Shown one piece after another: positions 51,230 through 63,467 of a stretch of DNA of 64,000 bases. Position numbers and translations under genes: made by a program. Source of the DNA: Rhizobium sp. BK251 (GTDB taxonomy: Bacteria; Pseudomonadota; Alphaproteobacteria; Rhizobiales; Rhizobiaceae); assembly GCF_004345245.1 (NCBI RefSeq), contig NZ_SLUQ01000004.1:186001-250000 (forward strand), read 5' to 3'. Numbering within the stretch: the first letter of the stretch is position 1; each line of letters begins with the position of its first letter. Under the pieces are notes generated by a model that made no database searches, was not told the origin of the DNA, and saw only the letters and a list, made by a program, of their open reading frames with translations.

Positions 51230-51973
51230 TCAGATGTTCTTGCCTGACATCAGCACCGTCGCACCGATGATTGCGGCAGGGTCGCCCTGCGGCGTGGACG
51301 ACTGGAGAAGCACGGCACACCCTTCGAGTTCGGGGTTTTCCATGACGCTTGCTGGCAGCGTGATGTTCGTCGCCTTGCCGTCCCACATTCCGACCGTCTC
51401 GACATCCGTGACGCTGTGCAGATAGGAGATCTCGCGGCCGCTGTTTTCGCCCTTCTCGACCGTTACCTTCTTTTCCTTGTCGAAATAGACGACCACGACA
51501 TTCGCCTTGCCCTGGCCGGCACCGATGTTGATCTCGATCTCCTCGCCCTTGATCTTGGCGCTGACCGGTACGTCCAGGCCCTTGCCGTCGCCTGCGAAGG
51601 TATCGACCTTCTGGTCGATTGCGTCGAGGTTCGCGCCGCTCATGTGGTCACGACCGTTGACGACGACCTGGGGCGTATAGACGTTGCTGCGGCCGAGCGC
51701 CCGGGCGTATGCATATTGGCGCGCCGTGTTCTCCTTCGAACTCAGCGTGTCGGCCCAGCCGAGGTAGTTCCAGTAGTCCACGTGGTAGGCCAGGGCCACG
51801 ACATCGCCGCGACCCACAATCTTCTGGAAAGCCGCATCGGCCGGCGGACAGGACGAGCAGCCCTGCGACGTAAACAGCTCCACGACGCCCTTCGGCTGCG
51901 CGGCATCCTGCGCATGGACTGAACCCGCGAAAGCGACACTCGCCGCGAGCAAAACAACAAACCTCGGGGTCAT
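51230..51973 (-). CDS. DUF1223 secreted thioredoxin-like protein
   Basis: A 247-residue periplasmic protein. Signal peptide MTPRFVVLLAASVAFAGSVH (cleavage after VHA-Q), then VVELFTSQGCSSCPPAD with a Cys-x2-Cys redox pair, HVDYWNYLGW, and SNVYTPQVVVNGR, the DUF1223 pattern. It is probably a periplasmic thiol-disulfide protein, but no substrate is known. ATG 51973 is preferred to a GTG at 51985. Confidence 0.9.
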   Translation of the reverse strand: MTPRFVVLLAASVAFAGSVHAQDAAQPKGVVELFTSQGCSSCPPADAAFQKIVGRGDVVALAYHVDYWNYLGWADTLSSKENTARQYAYARALGRSNVYTPQVVVNGRDHMSGANLDAIDQKVDTFAGDGKGLDVPVSAKIKGEEIEINIGAGQGKANVVVVYFDKEKKVTVEKGENSGREISYLHSVTDVETVGMWDGKATNITLPASVMENPELEGCAVLLQSSTPQGDPAAIIGATVLMSGKNI

Positions 51974-52162
51974 GATAACTGGCACCTCTTTTTCAGGCAG
52001 CGAGCACCAAATCCCGCCATTGCGCTCGCGCCCGATCGATTACAAGCTAGAGATAGTCTTTCCCCGTATCAACGGAAAGTCACGATGGGGTGAGGTGCAG
52101 ACACCCTCGCTGTGTATAAAGCACAACGTCGTGAAATCGACGCGAGGTTGCGCCACGCAAAG

Positions 52163-52194
52163 AAAAACCGCCGGAATACTTGCATCCCGGCGGT
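52163..52194 (-). terminator. Intrinsic terminator of acnA
   Basis: Stem ACCGCCGG (52167-52174) with CCGGCGGT (52187-52194), 12-nt loop, followed on the minus strand by TTTTTCTTT. It lies about 25 bp after the acnA stop. Confidence 0.85.
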
Positions 52195-52217
52195 CTGTAT
52201 ATTTGTCGTAACGACGG

Positions 52218-54908
<2,691 letters not shown>

Positions 54909-55072
54909 GAGATACCCCGTTTCTGATAGCGAACACAATCGTGCGGACGCCTATGCACTTTATGCACATCAGGATGCGGGTGCGGCCATTTCCGCTGTCC
55001 GTACGTGGAGAGAAAACCCCATGTTCGGCGCAAGGATGAAATTCACGCCGGCCGCTGGCGTGGTTGCGGGTC

Positions 55073-55101
55073 TTATAGATAATTTCTAAGAAAGGTGCCA
55101 G
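55073..55101 (-). promoter_or_regulatory. acnA: Predicted acnA promoter
   Basis: Read on the minus strand: CTGGCA (55096-55101), a 17-bp spacer, CTATAA (55073-55078), one base off the Sinorhizobium -10 CTATAT. It implies a 5' leader of about 155-160 nt. Predicted by eye only. Confidence 0.45.
55074..55090. promoter_or_regulatory. Candidate ICE box (Irr iron-control operator)
   Basis: TATAGAT-AAT-TTCTAAG matches the ICE consensus TTTAGAA-N3-TTCTAAA at 11 of 14 positions, with the right half nearly perfect. It covers the -10 and spacer of the predicted acnA promoter and lies 81-97 bp upstream of ccmA. Irr is known to repress acnA in Bradyrhizobium; repression here is an inference. Confidence 0.45.
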
Positions 55102-55170
55102 ACCAGCTCGCAGCCATTTTGGACATTTTTTTGCGTCGCGATGACTAGAATCTTAAACAAAGGCAATGCC

Positions 55171-55818
55171 ATGCATCTCGACGCGGATGACCTCGCCGCA
55201 AGGCGTGGGGACGACCTTATTTTCTCGGGAATTTCCTTCCATCTGGCGGCGGGAGAGGCACTCGTCCTGACCGGTCGGAACGGCTCCGGAAAGTCCACCT
55301 TGCTGCGTGTCGTGGCGGGCCTTCTGACGCCCGAAAAGGGACGCCTCGCCTTCACTGATTCGCAAGGGCGCTCGGAGAATCGCCCTTGCGAGATGAGCCA
55401 CTATCTCGGCCACCGCAACGCCATGAAGAGCGAGCTCACCGTTGCCGAAAACCTCGCCTTCTGGCGCTCCTTCCTGGGCGCCGCGCACAGCCCCCCCGGC
55501 ATCTCCGTCGAGGAAGCAGCCGATGCCGTCGGGCTCGGCGGGATCACGCACCTGCCCTTCGGCTATCTCTCCGCCGGCCAGCAGCGGCGATTCGCCTTCG
55601 CCAAGCTCCTGGTGGCACATCGGCCGATATGGCTCCTCGACGAGCCGACAGCCGCGCTGGATCTCCGGGCCGACCGGATGGTCGCCGAACTCGTTTCCGC
55701 CCATCAGATGGCTGGTGGCATCGTGCTCGCGGCAACGCACCAGCCGCTCGGGCTCGACAATGCGCGGGAGCTGCAGATGACCGGCTTTGTCGGCATGGAT
55801 CAGGGGGTATGGGGCTGA
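55171..55818 (+). CDS. ccmA: Heme exporter ATP-binding protein CcmA
   Basis: ATPase of the CcmAB(C) complex that releases heme from CcmE-bound form during cytochrome c maturation. The 215-residue protein has Walker A LTGRNGSGKSTLLR, signature LSAGQQRRFAFAKLL, and Walker B WLLDEPTAALD. ATG 55171 has AAAGG 7 bp upstream. First gene of the ccmABCDG operon, divergent from acnA. Confidence 0.95.
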   Translation: MHLDADDLAARRGDDLIFSGISFHLAAGEALVLTGRNGSGKSTLLRVVAGLLTPEKGRLAFTDSQGRSENRPCEMSHYLGHRNAMKSELTVAENLAFWRSFLGAAHSPPGISVEEAADAVGLGGITHLPFGYLSAGQQRRFAFAKLLVAHRPIWLLDEPTAALDLRADRMVAELVSAHQMAGGIVLAATHQPLGLDNARELQMTGFVGMDQGVWG

Positions 55819-55858
55819 TGTTTCTCTGTACTGCCGCTTCCTCCGGGAACTGCGCCGC

Positions 55859-56518
55859 ATGACCGCCCTCTTTCTCCGCGATCTGAAGCTCTCGGTGCGC
55901 GCAGGTGGCGGGGCGCTGATCGGCATCCTCTTCTTCCTCGCGGTCGTCGCCGTCATCCCGTTTGGTGTCGGCCCGGACCTCAACCTTCTTTCCCGCATCG
56001 GCCCGGCAATCGTCTGGATTGGCGCCCTTCTCGCGACGCTCCTCGGCCTCGACCGCCTGTTCCAGGCCGAACGCGACGACGGCTCGCTGGATTTGCTGCT
56101 CATGCAGCCGACACCGCTCGTGCTGACGGTCCTCGTCAAGTGCCTTGCCCACTGGGTAGCGACCGGCCTGCCGCTGGTCATCGCGTCGCCATTACTCGGC
56201 CTGTTCATGAACATGAGCGAGACGGCGATTGGCGCCACCATGCTGACGCTCCTCGTGGGATCGCCCGCCATAGCCTTCATCGGCGCGGCAGGCGCAGCCG
56301 TCGCCGTCGCGCTACCCCGCGGCGGCCTGCTGGTCTCGATCCTCGTCCTGCCGCTTACCATCCCCGTCCTGATCTTCGGCGTCAGCGCGAGCTATGCCGC
56401 GGTCGAGGATCCCGCCCCGTTTCTGCCGCCTTTTCTCATTCTGATCGCCCTTACGCTGTTCTTCGCTGTCATCGGCCCGGTGGCCGCCGCGCTGGCGCTC
56501 AGAAACACGGCGGATTGA
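55859..56518 (+). CDS. ccmB: Heme exporter permease CcmB
   Basis: A 219-residue protein with six membrane helices. MTALFLRDLKLSVRAGGGAL at the start, FFLAVVAVIPFGVGP, and RDDGSLDLLLMQPTPL are CcmB blocks. Pairs with CcmA. The ATG at 55859 is 40 bp after the ccmA stop. Confidence 0.95.
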   Translation: MTALFLRDLKLSVRAGGGALIGILFFLAVVAVIPFGVGPDLNLLSRIGPAIVWIGALLATLLGLDRLFQAERDDGSLDLLLMQPTPLVLTVLVKCLAHWVATGLPLVIASPLLGLFMNMSETAIGATMLTLLVGSPAIAFIGAAGAAVAVALPRGGLLVSILVLPLTIPVLIFGVSASYAAVEDPAPFLPPFLILIALTLFFAVIGPVAAALALRNTAD

Positions 56519-56566
56519 TTGGCGCTTCGATTGCCGCGGGCAGCGGATCAGGGTAAGGAAGCGAGC

Positions 56567-57328
56567 ATGAGCGAAACGGGCCTTGCCATCACGAAATTCA
56601 GCGATCTCGCCAATCCGACGCGGTTTCTGGCGCTTGCCGCACGCGTGATCCCGTGGATGGCTCTGCTGACCGGTCTTTGCTTCGCGATAGGGCTCTATCT
56701 CAGCTTTACAACCGAAGGCGACTACCAGCAGGGCGACACCGTCCGCATCATGTATGTCCACGTGCCGGCGGCCTGGCTTGCCATGATGTGCTACACAATC
56801 ATGAGCATTTCGGCGATCGGCACGCTGGTGTGGCGCCACCCGCTCGCCGACGTTTCGGCCAAGGCCGCCGCGCCCCTCGGCGCCGCCTTCACGCTCCTCG
56901 CGCTCGTCACCGGATCGCTCTGGGGCAAGCCGATGTGGGGCACATGGTGGGTCTGGGATGCGCGCCTGACCTCTGTCTTCATTCTCTTCCTGATGTATCT
57001 CGGCCTGATCGCGCTCAGCCGCTCGATCGACGATCCTTCCCGGGCGGCACGGCTGACGGCAGTGCTGATCCTGGTCGGCTTCGTCAACATCCCGATCATC
57101 AAGTTCTCGGTCGAATGGTGGAACACGCTGCACCAGCCGGCCAGTATCATGCGCCTTGGCGGCCCGACCATCGATCCGGAGTTCCTGAGGCCACTCTTTG
57201 TGATGGCGATCGCCTTTACCGCGCTCTTCTTCACGCTGCACGTCATGGCGATGCGCAACGAGATCTGGCGCCGCCGCGTCGCCGCGCAGCGTCGCCTTGC
57301 CGCCCGCATGGCCAGCCGGGAAGATTGA
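56567..57328 (+). CDS. ccmC: Heme delivery protein CcmC
   Basis: A 253-residue, six-helix protein of the heme-handling family. The WWD tryptophan-rich motif is [18 protein letters not shown], and external heme-ligand His are in YVHVPAAW and [13 protein letters not shown]. It loads heme onto CcmE. ATG 56567 follows AAGGA. Confidence 0.97.
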   Translation: MSETGLAITKFSDLANPTRFLALAARVIPWMALLTGLCFAIGLYLSFTTEGDYQQGDTVRIMYVHVPAAWLAMMCYTIMSISAIGTLVWRHPLADVSAKAAAPLGAAFTLLALVTGSLWGKPMWGTWWVWDARLTSVFILFLMYLGLIALSRSIDDPSRAARLTAVLILVGFVNIPIIKFSVEWWNTLHQPASIMRLGGPTIDPEFLRPLFVMAIAFTALFFTLHVMAMRNEIWRRRVAAQRRLAARMASRED

Positions 57329-57330
57329 GC

Positions 57331-57504
57331 ATGGCACACGCTTTCTACGTCTACGGCTCCTATGGCTTCGCCGCGGTGCTCGTAATCGCGGTGACGCTCT
57401 GGACCTGGGCCGATGGCCGCCTGCGGCAGAGGGAGCTCGCCGAGCTCGAGGCGGCCGGCATCCGCCGCCGTTCGCAGCGGCCGAGGGACGACGTCAAGGA
57501 ATGA
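57331..57504 (+). CDS. ccmD: Heme exporter protein CcmD
   Basis: A 57-residue single-helix protein ([20 protein letters not shown], then a charged Arg/Glu-rich tail) of the size and pattern of CcmD, which helps release holo-CcmE from CcmABC. It starts 2 bp after the ccmC stop and overlaps ccmG by 4 bp (ATGA). Confidence 0.93.
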   Translation: MAHAFYVYGSYGFAAVLVIAVTLWTWADGRLRQRELAELEAAGIRRRSQRPRDDVKE

Positions 57505-58106
57505 GCACGCAAACCGAAGGCAACGACGCCCCGAAGCCACGCCGCTTCAGCCGCTACGCACTGGCGCTCCTGCCGCTCATTGTGTTCGGAGTCATCGCGG
57601 GGACCGCTGCCAAGATGCTCTATGACCAGGATTTCCACGGGAAGAATATCTCGGAAATCCCCTCGGCGCTGATCGGCACCAAGGCGCCCGCGCTTGCGCT
57701 TGCGCCGCTCGAAGGCTCCAATCTGCCACCGCTCACCGATGCAGCGATCAAGGGCAAGCTGACCCTCGTCAATGTCTTCGCCTCCTGGTGTCTTCCCTGC
57801 CGGGAGGAGCACCCACTCCTGAAAGAACTCGCCAAGGATGGGCGGCTGAATATCGTTGCCATCAACTACAAGGACAAGAGCGAGAATGCCCTCCGCTTCC
57901 TCGGCGAGCTCGGCAATCCCTATACGGCGATCGGCGTCGATCCGAACGGCAAGGCGGCGATCGACTGGGGCGTCTACGGTATCCCGGAAAGCTATCTCGT
58001 CGCGCCCGACGGCACGATCGTCTACAAGAAGGTCGGCCCCTTTGATCCGCAGTCGGTGCAGGACGGACTGATGCCGGCGATCGAGAAAGCCTTGAAGGCA
58101 AGCTGA
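57501..58106 (+). CDS. ccmG: Thiol:disulfide interchange protein CcmG/DsbE
   Basis: A 201-residue membrane-anchored thioredoxin-like protein (rhizobial CycY) that keeps apocytochrome c thiols reduced. One helix at about residues 19-40, redox motif [15 protein letters not shown], and the cis-Pro [13 protein letters not shown]. Last gene of the operon. ccmE, ccmF and ccmH are absent; in rhizobia they lie at a separate cycHJKL locus. Confidence 0.95.
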   Translation: MSTQTEGNDAPKPRRFSRYALALLPLIVFGVIAGTAAKMLYDQDFHGKNISEIPSALIGTKAPALALAPLEGSNLPPLTDAAIKGKLTLVNVFASWCLPCREEHPLLKELAKDGRLNIVAINYKDKSENALRFLGELGNPYTAIGVDPNGKAAIDWGVYGIPESYLVAPDGTIVYKKVGPFDPQSVQDGLMPAIEKALKAS

Positions 58107-59279
58107 TCAGCGCGCCGGTGCGGCGTGAACCAATTTGATGTGGTCGAACTGTTTCGTGCCTTCGACGATCACCCTGTTGCGGCCGTTTCGTTTCGCGTCA
58201 TAGAGATAGGCGTCGGCCCGGCTTATGGCGTCCTGGAGCGCGAAGTCGGATTTCGCGATTGCCGTCACGCCGAAGCTCGCACTGATCTGGCGGTCCGAGA
58301 GAATACCCTCCCAGGAATGCGCACCAAGCGCCTTGCGGAATTTCTCCGCGGCAGTGCCTGCCTCATTGGCGGAATGATCGGGCAGGAAGGCGACGAACTC
58401 CTCGCCACCGAAGCGGGCGATGATCGCCTGCTTCGGGAAATGCTGGCGCAACAGCTCAGCGAAGCTGCTGATGACGAGGTCGCCGATCGCGTGGCCGAAG
58501 CGGTCGTTGATATCCTTGAAATTGTCGATGTCGCCCACGACGATCGCCCCTTGCGGCTGCTTCGGGATTCTCTGGTCGAACCCGCGGCGGTTGAGGAGAA
58601 GGCTCAATGCGTCGTGTTCGGCAGCGTGCCGATAGCGGCCGATGACATCCGAGACGACCGTGCCGAGAACCGCAAGGGCCAGCAGGAAGGCGATTATGCT
58701 CGCGCCTAGCTGAGAATAGTAGGCATAGGCGGATTGCATGTAGGACTCGAGCGACAAGCCGTCGCCGGATGACGTCAGCAGCGCAAACAGGCTGACTCTC
58801 GTGACCGTCTCGACAAGGACCAGGCCACAGATCGCGACCAGCACCACGTCGATCCTTCGACGCGGCGCGCGCACCACCTGAATGACCGGCACGCCGATCA
58901 GGACTGCACAGGCGATATCGCTGAAGATCAGCTCGCTCCTGAGGTCTCCCCACACGACGACGGCGAAAGCAATGGCCAAGTACCCGATGCTAGCAAGGGA
59001 GAGCCGCAGCGGTCGGGTGAGGCTCTTGCCGAAGCGGACGAGCAGGGCTTCGCCATAAAGGAAGAATGCCGCGAGGAACAGAAAATCAGCAAGCAGCGCC
59101 TGCACCACCACCGGCGCGAAGGACATGAGCGGCACGCAGAAGCCGGCGGCGGCGGCCAGAAACCCGAGACCCCATTGCGTCGCCGATACGCCGCTCCAGA
59201 ACCGGGCAAGGAGGAAAAGCACCCCGAAAACCGTCATGAAAAAGGGAAGCAGGAATGCGAAATTATCCATCAGCACCAT
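58107..59279 (-). CDS. Membrane-bound diguanylate cyclase (GGDEF)
   Basis: A 390-residue protein. About seven membrane helices occupy residues 1-210 without any recognised sensor family; the GGDEF domain spans about 225-380. The active-site is GGEEF (IARFGGEEFVAFLP), so it should make cyclic di-GMP; the residues upstream of it (the I-site position) read KQAI, not RxxD, so product inhibition may be absent. No EAL domain. Start ATG 59279 or 59270. Convergent with ccmG, abutting its stop. Confidence 0.93.
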   Translation of the reverse strand: MVLMDNFAFLLPFFMTVFGVLFLLARFWSGVSATQWGLGFLAAAAGFCVPLMSFAPVVVQALLADFLFLAAFFLYGEALLVRFGKSLTRPLRLSLASIGYLAIAFAVVVWGDLRSELIFSDIACAVLIGVPVIQVVRAPRRRIDVVLVAICGLVLVETVTRVSLFALLTSSGDGLSLESYMQSAYAYYSQLGASIIAFLLALAVLGTVVSDVIGRYRHAAEHDALSLLLNRRGFDQRIPKQPQGAIVVGDIDNFKDINDRFGHAIGDLVISSFAELLRQHFPKQAIIARFGGEEFVAFLPDHSANEAGTAAEKFRKALGAHSWEGILSDRQISASFGVTAIAKSDFALQDAISRADAYLYDAKRNGRNRVIVEGTKQFDHIKLVHAAPAR

Positions 59280-59380
59280 CAAGTATCGGCGAGGGAGATA
59301 TTGCCTCGTGCCGCGTAGAGGTACCAGGATATCGGTCCCCCGTTAACAAAATTGCGCCTGTATCGTTCCGATAGCTGACG

Positions 59381-59974
59381 TCACCCGAGCGCGGACTGCC
59401 ACGCCTTGATCGCCTCCACCGGCCAGACCAGCATCAATACGTTCAGGGTCAGGTTATCGCGGATCATGTATCCGGTGAAGACCTCGAAGAAGATTGCGAT
59501 GGTCACGGTCAGCCAGACCGGCGCGCGCCAGGCGAAGAGAAAGCCGAGCACCATGAAAACGGTGTCCATCGCCGAATTGAGGATGCTGTCGCCGTAATAG
59601 TCGAGGGAAATGGTCGCCGTGCGGTACCGGTCGATGATGATGGGCGAGTTTTCGAGGAGCTCCCAGCCGGATTCGATGACGAGCGCCAGAAGAAGCCTCG
59701 CAGCGAGCGGCTTCCCACGCAGGAGGAGATGTCCCAGGCCGTAGAAGAGGAAGCCGTGGATGATGTGCGACGGCGTGTACCAGTCGGAGAGGTGCTGCGA
59801 ATTGCCGCTGGTGTTGACGCCGCCCTCCCAGAGCTTGACGTATCCGCATTCGCAGATGGGGATGCGGCCCATGAAATATTCCGCCGTGACCTGCGCAACA
59901 ATGACTGCAGCGCAGGCGAACAGCCAGAAGTATCCGGATTGCCGATCGTGGCGCAGGTCGGACGCTGTCGTCAC
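59381..59974 (-). CDS. DUF2585 membrane protein
   Basis: A 197-residue protein with four to five membrane helices and the conserved stretches [50 protein letters not shown] and [14 protein letters not shown]. Function unknown; the conserved His/Asp/Glu suggests possible metal binding or catalysis at the membrane. The GTG start at 59974 overlaps the ispZ stop by 4 bp (GTGA). Confidence 0.9.
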   Translation of the reverse strand: MTTASDLRHDRQSGYFWLFACAAVIVAQVTAEYFMGRIPICECGYVKLWEGGVNTSGNSQHLSDWYTPSHIIHGFLFYGLGHLLLRGKPLAARLLLALVIESGWELLENSPIIIDRYRTATISLDYYGDSILNSAMDTVFMVLGFLFAWRAPVWLTVTIAIFFEVFTGYMIRDNLTLNVLMLVWPVEAIKAWQSALG

Positions 59975-60621
59975 TTTTCGGCATCCGCGGTGATCGGCGT
60001 CACCGAATGCTTCATGATCAGCGGCATCTGCGCCAGCGTGAAGATGATCGTGATCGGCATGGTGCCCCAGACCTTGAAGGCAACCCAGAAATCATCGGAG
60101 AAGTTGCGCCAGATGACCTCGTTCAGCACCGCCAGGAAGAGGAAGAAGATGCCCCAGCGGATGGTGAGCTTGCGCCAACCGGCCTCGTCGAGCTGGAAGG
60201 CGGCGTTGAAGACGTAGCCGAGCAGCGACTTGCCGAAGGCGAGGCCCCCGAGGAGCGCGAAACCGAACAGCGCGTTGACAATGGTCGGCTTCATCTTGAT
60301 GAAGGTCTCGTTCTGCAGATAGATCGACAGAGACCCGAAGATCACGACGACAATGCCCGATACGAAGGGCATGATCGGCAGATGCCCGAGCACGATCTTG
60401 GAGACGACCAGCGAGATCACTGTTGCGGCCATGAACAGGGCAGTGGCCACGAAAAGCGGGCCGCCGAGCTCGGCAAGCGCCGGAAACTCCTGGACGAGCC
60501 ACGGCCCGCGCAGATTGCCGAAGAAGAAAACGAGCAGCGGCCCGAGCTCGAGCGCGAGCTTGAGCATGGGGTGGTGCCTGTCGGCAGCAGTCGGGGTGAT
60601 ATCGGTCTGGCCGGTGGTCAT
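59971..60621 (-). CDS. ispZ: Inner membrane-spanning septation protein A family
   Basis: A 216-residue IspZ/YciB-type protein with six helices. Family blocks are [52 protein letters not shown] and [10 protein letters not shown]. Linked to septation and envelope stress in other bacteria. ATG 60621. Sits 67 bp after ftsY. Confidence 0.94.
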   Translation of the reverse strand: MTTGQTDITPTAADRHHPMLKLALELGPLLVFFFGNLRGPWLVQEFPALAELGGPLFVATALFMAATVISLVVSKIVLGHLPIMPFVSGIVVVIFGSLSIYLQNETFIKMKPTIVNALFGFALLGGLAFGKSLLGYVFNAAFQLDEAGWRKLTIRWGIFFLFLAVLNEVIWRNFSDDFWVAFKVWGTMPITIIFTLAQMPLIMKHSVTPITADAEK

Positions 60622-60688
60622 GAATGGAAGAACCTGTTGCTTTCGTTGTCGCGAATGAAGGAATTCGATGGCATATCTGTGACCGGCG

Positions 60689-62176
60689 CTAGCCGAGGCC
60701 GGCGATCGCCTGGGCGAAGTCTTCCGCCTCGAAGGGCTCCAGATCGTCGACCCCTTCACCGACACCAATAAAATAGACCGGCAGCTTGTGCTTGGCGGAA
60801 ATGGCCACAAGGATACCACCGCGTGCCGTGCCGTCGAGCTTGGTCATGATGAGCCCGTTCACGCCTGCGACATTGCGGAAAATCTCGACCTGGTTGAGCG
60901 CATTCTGGCCGGTGGTGGCGTCAAGCGTCTGCAGCACCGTATGCGGCGCATCGGGATCGAGCTTGCCGAGGACGCGCACGATCTTTTCGAGTTCGGCCAT
61001 CAGTTCGGCCTTGTTCTGCAGGCGTCCAGCGGTATCGATGATCAGTACGTCGCTCTTCCGCTCCCGCGCCTGCTGGAAGGCATCATAGGCAAGGCCGGCG
61101 GCATCGGCACCGAGCTTGGTGCCGATGAACTCCGACTTCGTCCGGTCGGCCCAGATCTTCAACTGTTCGATCGCCGCAGCACGGAACGTGTCGCCGGCAG
61201 CGACCATCACCTTCAGGCCGGCGCCCGAGAGCTTGGCGGCGAGCTTGCCGATCGTCGTCGTCTTGCCGGTGCCGTTGACGCCGACGACGAGGATGACATG
61301 CGGCTTGTGGGAGAGATCAAGCTGCAGCGGTTTTGCGACCGGTTTCAGCACCTTGGCGATTTCGGACGCCATGATGCGGCTCACGTCCTCGCCGGTCACA
61401 TCCTTGCCGTAGCGCTCGGAGGCCAGCGTGTCGGTAACGCGCATGGCGGTCTCGACGCCGAGATCGGCCTGGATCAACAGGTCCTCGAGATCCTGCAGCG
61501 TCTGGTCGTCTAGCTTGCGTTTCGTGAAGAGCGCGGCGATCTGGCCTGTCAGCTGCGACGACGTGCGGGCAAGACCTGCACGCAGCCGCTGGAACCAGGA
61601 GAGCTTCTGCTTCGGCGCTTCCGGCTCGACGGCGGCGGGACCGGTCGCAAAGCCCTTGGGCAGCACGGGCTCGGCGACTGGCACCTCGTCCGCGTCTGCG
61701 GTCTCGCTGGCGTTTTCGACCGGCGGCTCGAACGATGCCTCGGGCGCCGGTGCATCGTGCAATTCGGCCCCGCCTCGGTCGTCGTCGTCAACGGCCACGG
61801 GTTCGTCTTCGGCGGTCTCGGCAGCAGCTTCGGCCTCAAGCAGCGAAAGCGGTATCAGCCCGATCTCGCTCGTCTGCTCAGCGACGGGAAGACTGACCGA
61901 AACGTCGTCTTCATCGGCATCCTCTTCCGCCAGATCGGCGGCCGGCCCGCCTGCCGTCTCCATCTCCTGCGTCAGCACCGGGTCTTCGGCGACGGGCAGG
62001 TCCTCATGCCGCGAACGCGGCTCCAGCTCAGCCTCGATCGCCTGCTCGAAGGTTTTCTCGGCGGCAGGCGGCGCGTCGGTCACGTCAGGCGAGATCTCTC
62101 CCGGGGCCACGGGCTGCTGCTCCACCGGCTTTTCCCTGCCGAAGGTGAAGACCTTTTTGATGAAACTGAGCGCCAT
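60689..62176 (-). CDS. ftsY: Signal recognition particle receptor FtsY
   Basis: SRP receptor GTPase, 495 residues. Residues 1-185 form a long acidic, Ala/Glu-rich A domain that contacts the membrane; the N domain begins near [19 protein letters not shown] and the G domain has [28 protein letters not shown] and [13 protein letters not shown] 62176 gives [10 protein letters not shown]. It lies 16 bp after mtaB. Confidence 0.97.
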   Translation of the reverse strand: MALSFIKKVFTFGREKPVEQQPVAPGEISPDVTDAPPAAEKTFEQAIEAELEPRSRHEDLPVAEDPVLTQEMETAGGPAADLAEEDADEDDVSVSLPVAEQTSEIGLIPLSLLEAEAAAETAEDEPVAVDDDDRGGAELHDAPAPEASFEPPVENASETADADEVPVAEPVLPKGFATGPAAVEPEAPKQKLSWFQRLRAGLARTSSQLTGQIAALFTKRKLDDQTLQDLEDLLIQADLGVETAMRVTDTLASERYGKDVTGEDVSRIMASEIAKVLKPVAKPLQLDLSHKPHVILVVGVNGTGKTTTIGKLAAKLSGAGLKVMVAAGDTFRAAAIEQLKIWADRTKSEFIGTKLGADAAGLAYDAFQQARERKSDVLIIDTAGRLQNKAELMAELEKIVRVLGKLDPDAPHTVLQTLDATTGQNALNQVEIFRNVAGVNGLIMTKLDGTARGGILVAISAKHKLPVYFIGVGEGVDDLEPFEAEDFAQAIAGLG

Positions 62177-62192
62177 GGGGTTTCCGTGAAAG

Positions 62193-63467
62193 TCAGGCCG
62201 CGTCGGCGGCCATCGATTGCATGTTGAGATGCCTGCCATTGTGGCCGGTGATCGTAACCGGCACAAGATCGCGCGGCCTCAGGCCGGGTGCGGCAACAAG
62301 CGTGAAATTTTCCGTGTGGGCGAGACCGTTGTTCTCCACAAGCAGCGATTGCCTGCTGCCCACCATGCCGTCGAGATGAGCCTGGTGCAGCCGCTGCCCC
62401 GTTTCCCGGAGCCGTGCGGCGCGTTCCTTGACGAGCGCGCGGTCGAGCTGCGGCATGCGCGCTGCCGGCGTGCCGGGACGCGGACTGTAGGGGAAGACGT
62501 GGAGATGCGCGATGCGCGCTTCCTCCGCCAGGCTGGCGGCATTGGCGAACATCTCCTCGGTCTCCGTCGGAAAGCCGGCGATCATATCCGCGCCCAGGCT
62601 CGTTTCCGGTCGAAGACGGCGCACCTCCTCGACGAAGGCAAGCGCGTCGGCACGCAGATGCCGCCGCTTCATCCGCTTCAGGATCATGTCGTCGCCATGC
62701 TGCAGCGAGAGATGCAGATGCGGCATGAAACGCGGCTCGTCGGCAATGAGGTCGAGAAGATGCCGGTCCGCCTCGATGCTGTCGATCGAGGAGAGCCGCA
62801 GGCGGCGTATCTCGGGAACCTGCTTCAATAGGGTCTTGGCGAGAAAGCCGAGGCTCGGCTGACCGGGAAGATCCGCGCCGTAGCTGGTGGCATCGACACC
62901 CGTAAGGACAATCTCGCGGTACCCACCCTCGACGAGACTGCGGGCCTGCTCGACGACGGCGCCCATCGGCACCGAGCGCGAATTGCCGCGGCCGTAGGGG
63001 ATGATGCAGAAGGTGCAGCGGTGGTCACAGCCGTTCTGGACCTGGATGAAGGCGCGGACATGGCCATCTATGTGCTTCACCATCTGCGGGGCCGTTGCCC
63101 GGACGCTCATGATGTCGTTGACGCGCAGCTTCTCTTCCGCCGAAACGCCGAAATCCGGCAGTCCGCGATAGGAGGCGCTCTTCAGCTTCTCCTCATTGCC
63201 GAGAACGGCATCGACCTCGGCCATTTCAGCGAAGGTCTGCTTTTCGGTCTGCGCCGCACAGCCGGTGACGATGATGCGGGCATGGGGATTTTCGCGTCGC
63301 GCCCGGCGGATCGCCTGACGGGCCTGGCGCACGGCTTCGCCCGTCACGGCACAGGTATTGACCAGGATGGCATTGTTGAGCCCGGCCTTTTCCGCCTGCG
63401 CCCTCATCACTTCGGATTCATAGGTGTTGAGGCGACAGCCGAAGGTGATGACCTCGACGCCGCTCAC
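62193..63467 (-). CDS. mtaB: tRNA (t6A37) methylthiotransferase MtaB
   Basis: Radical-SAM enzyme that converts t6A37 to ms2t6A in tRNA. The 424-residue protein has the N-terminal cluster Cys in [16 protein letters not shown] and VTGCAAQ, the SAM-cluster motif [16 protein letters not shown], and a C-terminal TRAM domain. It acts on the t6A made by TsaD, also encoded in this window. The GTG at 63467 overlaps the dapF stop by 4 bp (GTGA). Confidence 0.95.
   Translation of the reverse strand: MSGVEVITFGCRLNTYESEVMRAQAEKAGLNNAILVNTCAVTGEAVRQARQAIRRARRENPHARIIVTGCAAQTEKQTFAEMAEVDAVLGNEEKLKSASYRGLPDFGVSAEEKLRVNDIMSVRATAPQMVKHIDGHVRAFIQVQNGCDHRCTFCIIPYGRGNSRSVPMGAVVEQARSLVEGGYREIVLTGVDATSYGADLPGQPSLGFLAKTLLKQVPEIRRLRLSSIDSIEADRHLLDLIADEPRFMPHLHLSLQHGDDMILKRMKRRHLRADALAFVEEVRRLRPETSLGADMIAGFPTETEEMFANAASLAEEARIAHLHVFPYSPRPGTPAARMPQLDRALVKERAARLRETGQRLHQAHLDGMVGSRQSLLVENNGLAHTENFTLVAAPGLRPRDLVPVTITGHNGRHLNMQSMAADAA

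Noticed and set aside
51215..51231. Short perfect hairpin at the DUF1223 stop codon as a terminator
   Set aside because: Only 7 bp, overlaps the stop codon and has no T tract on the coding strand; the hairpin at 51119-51140 is a better candidate.
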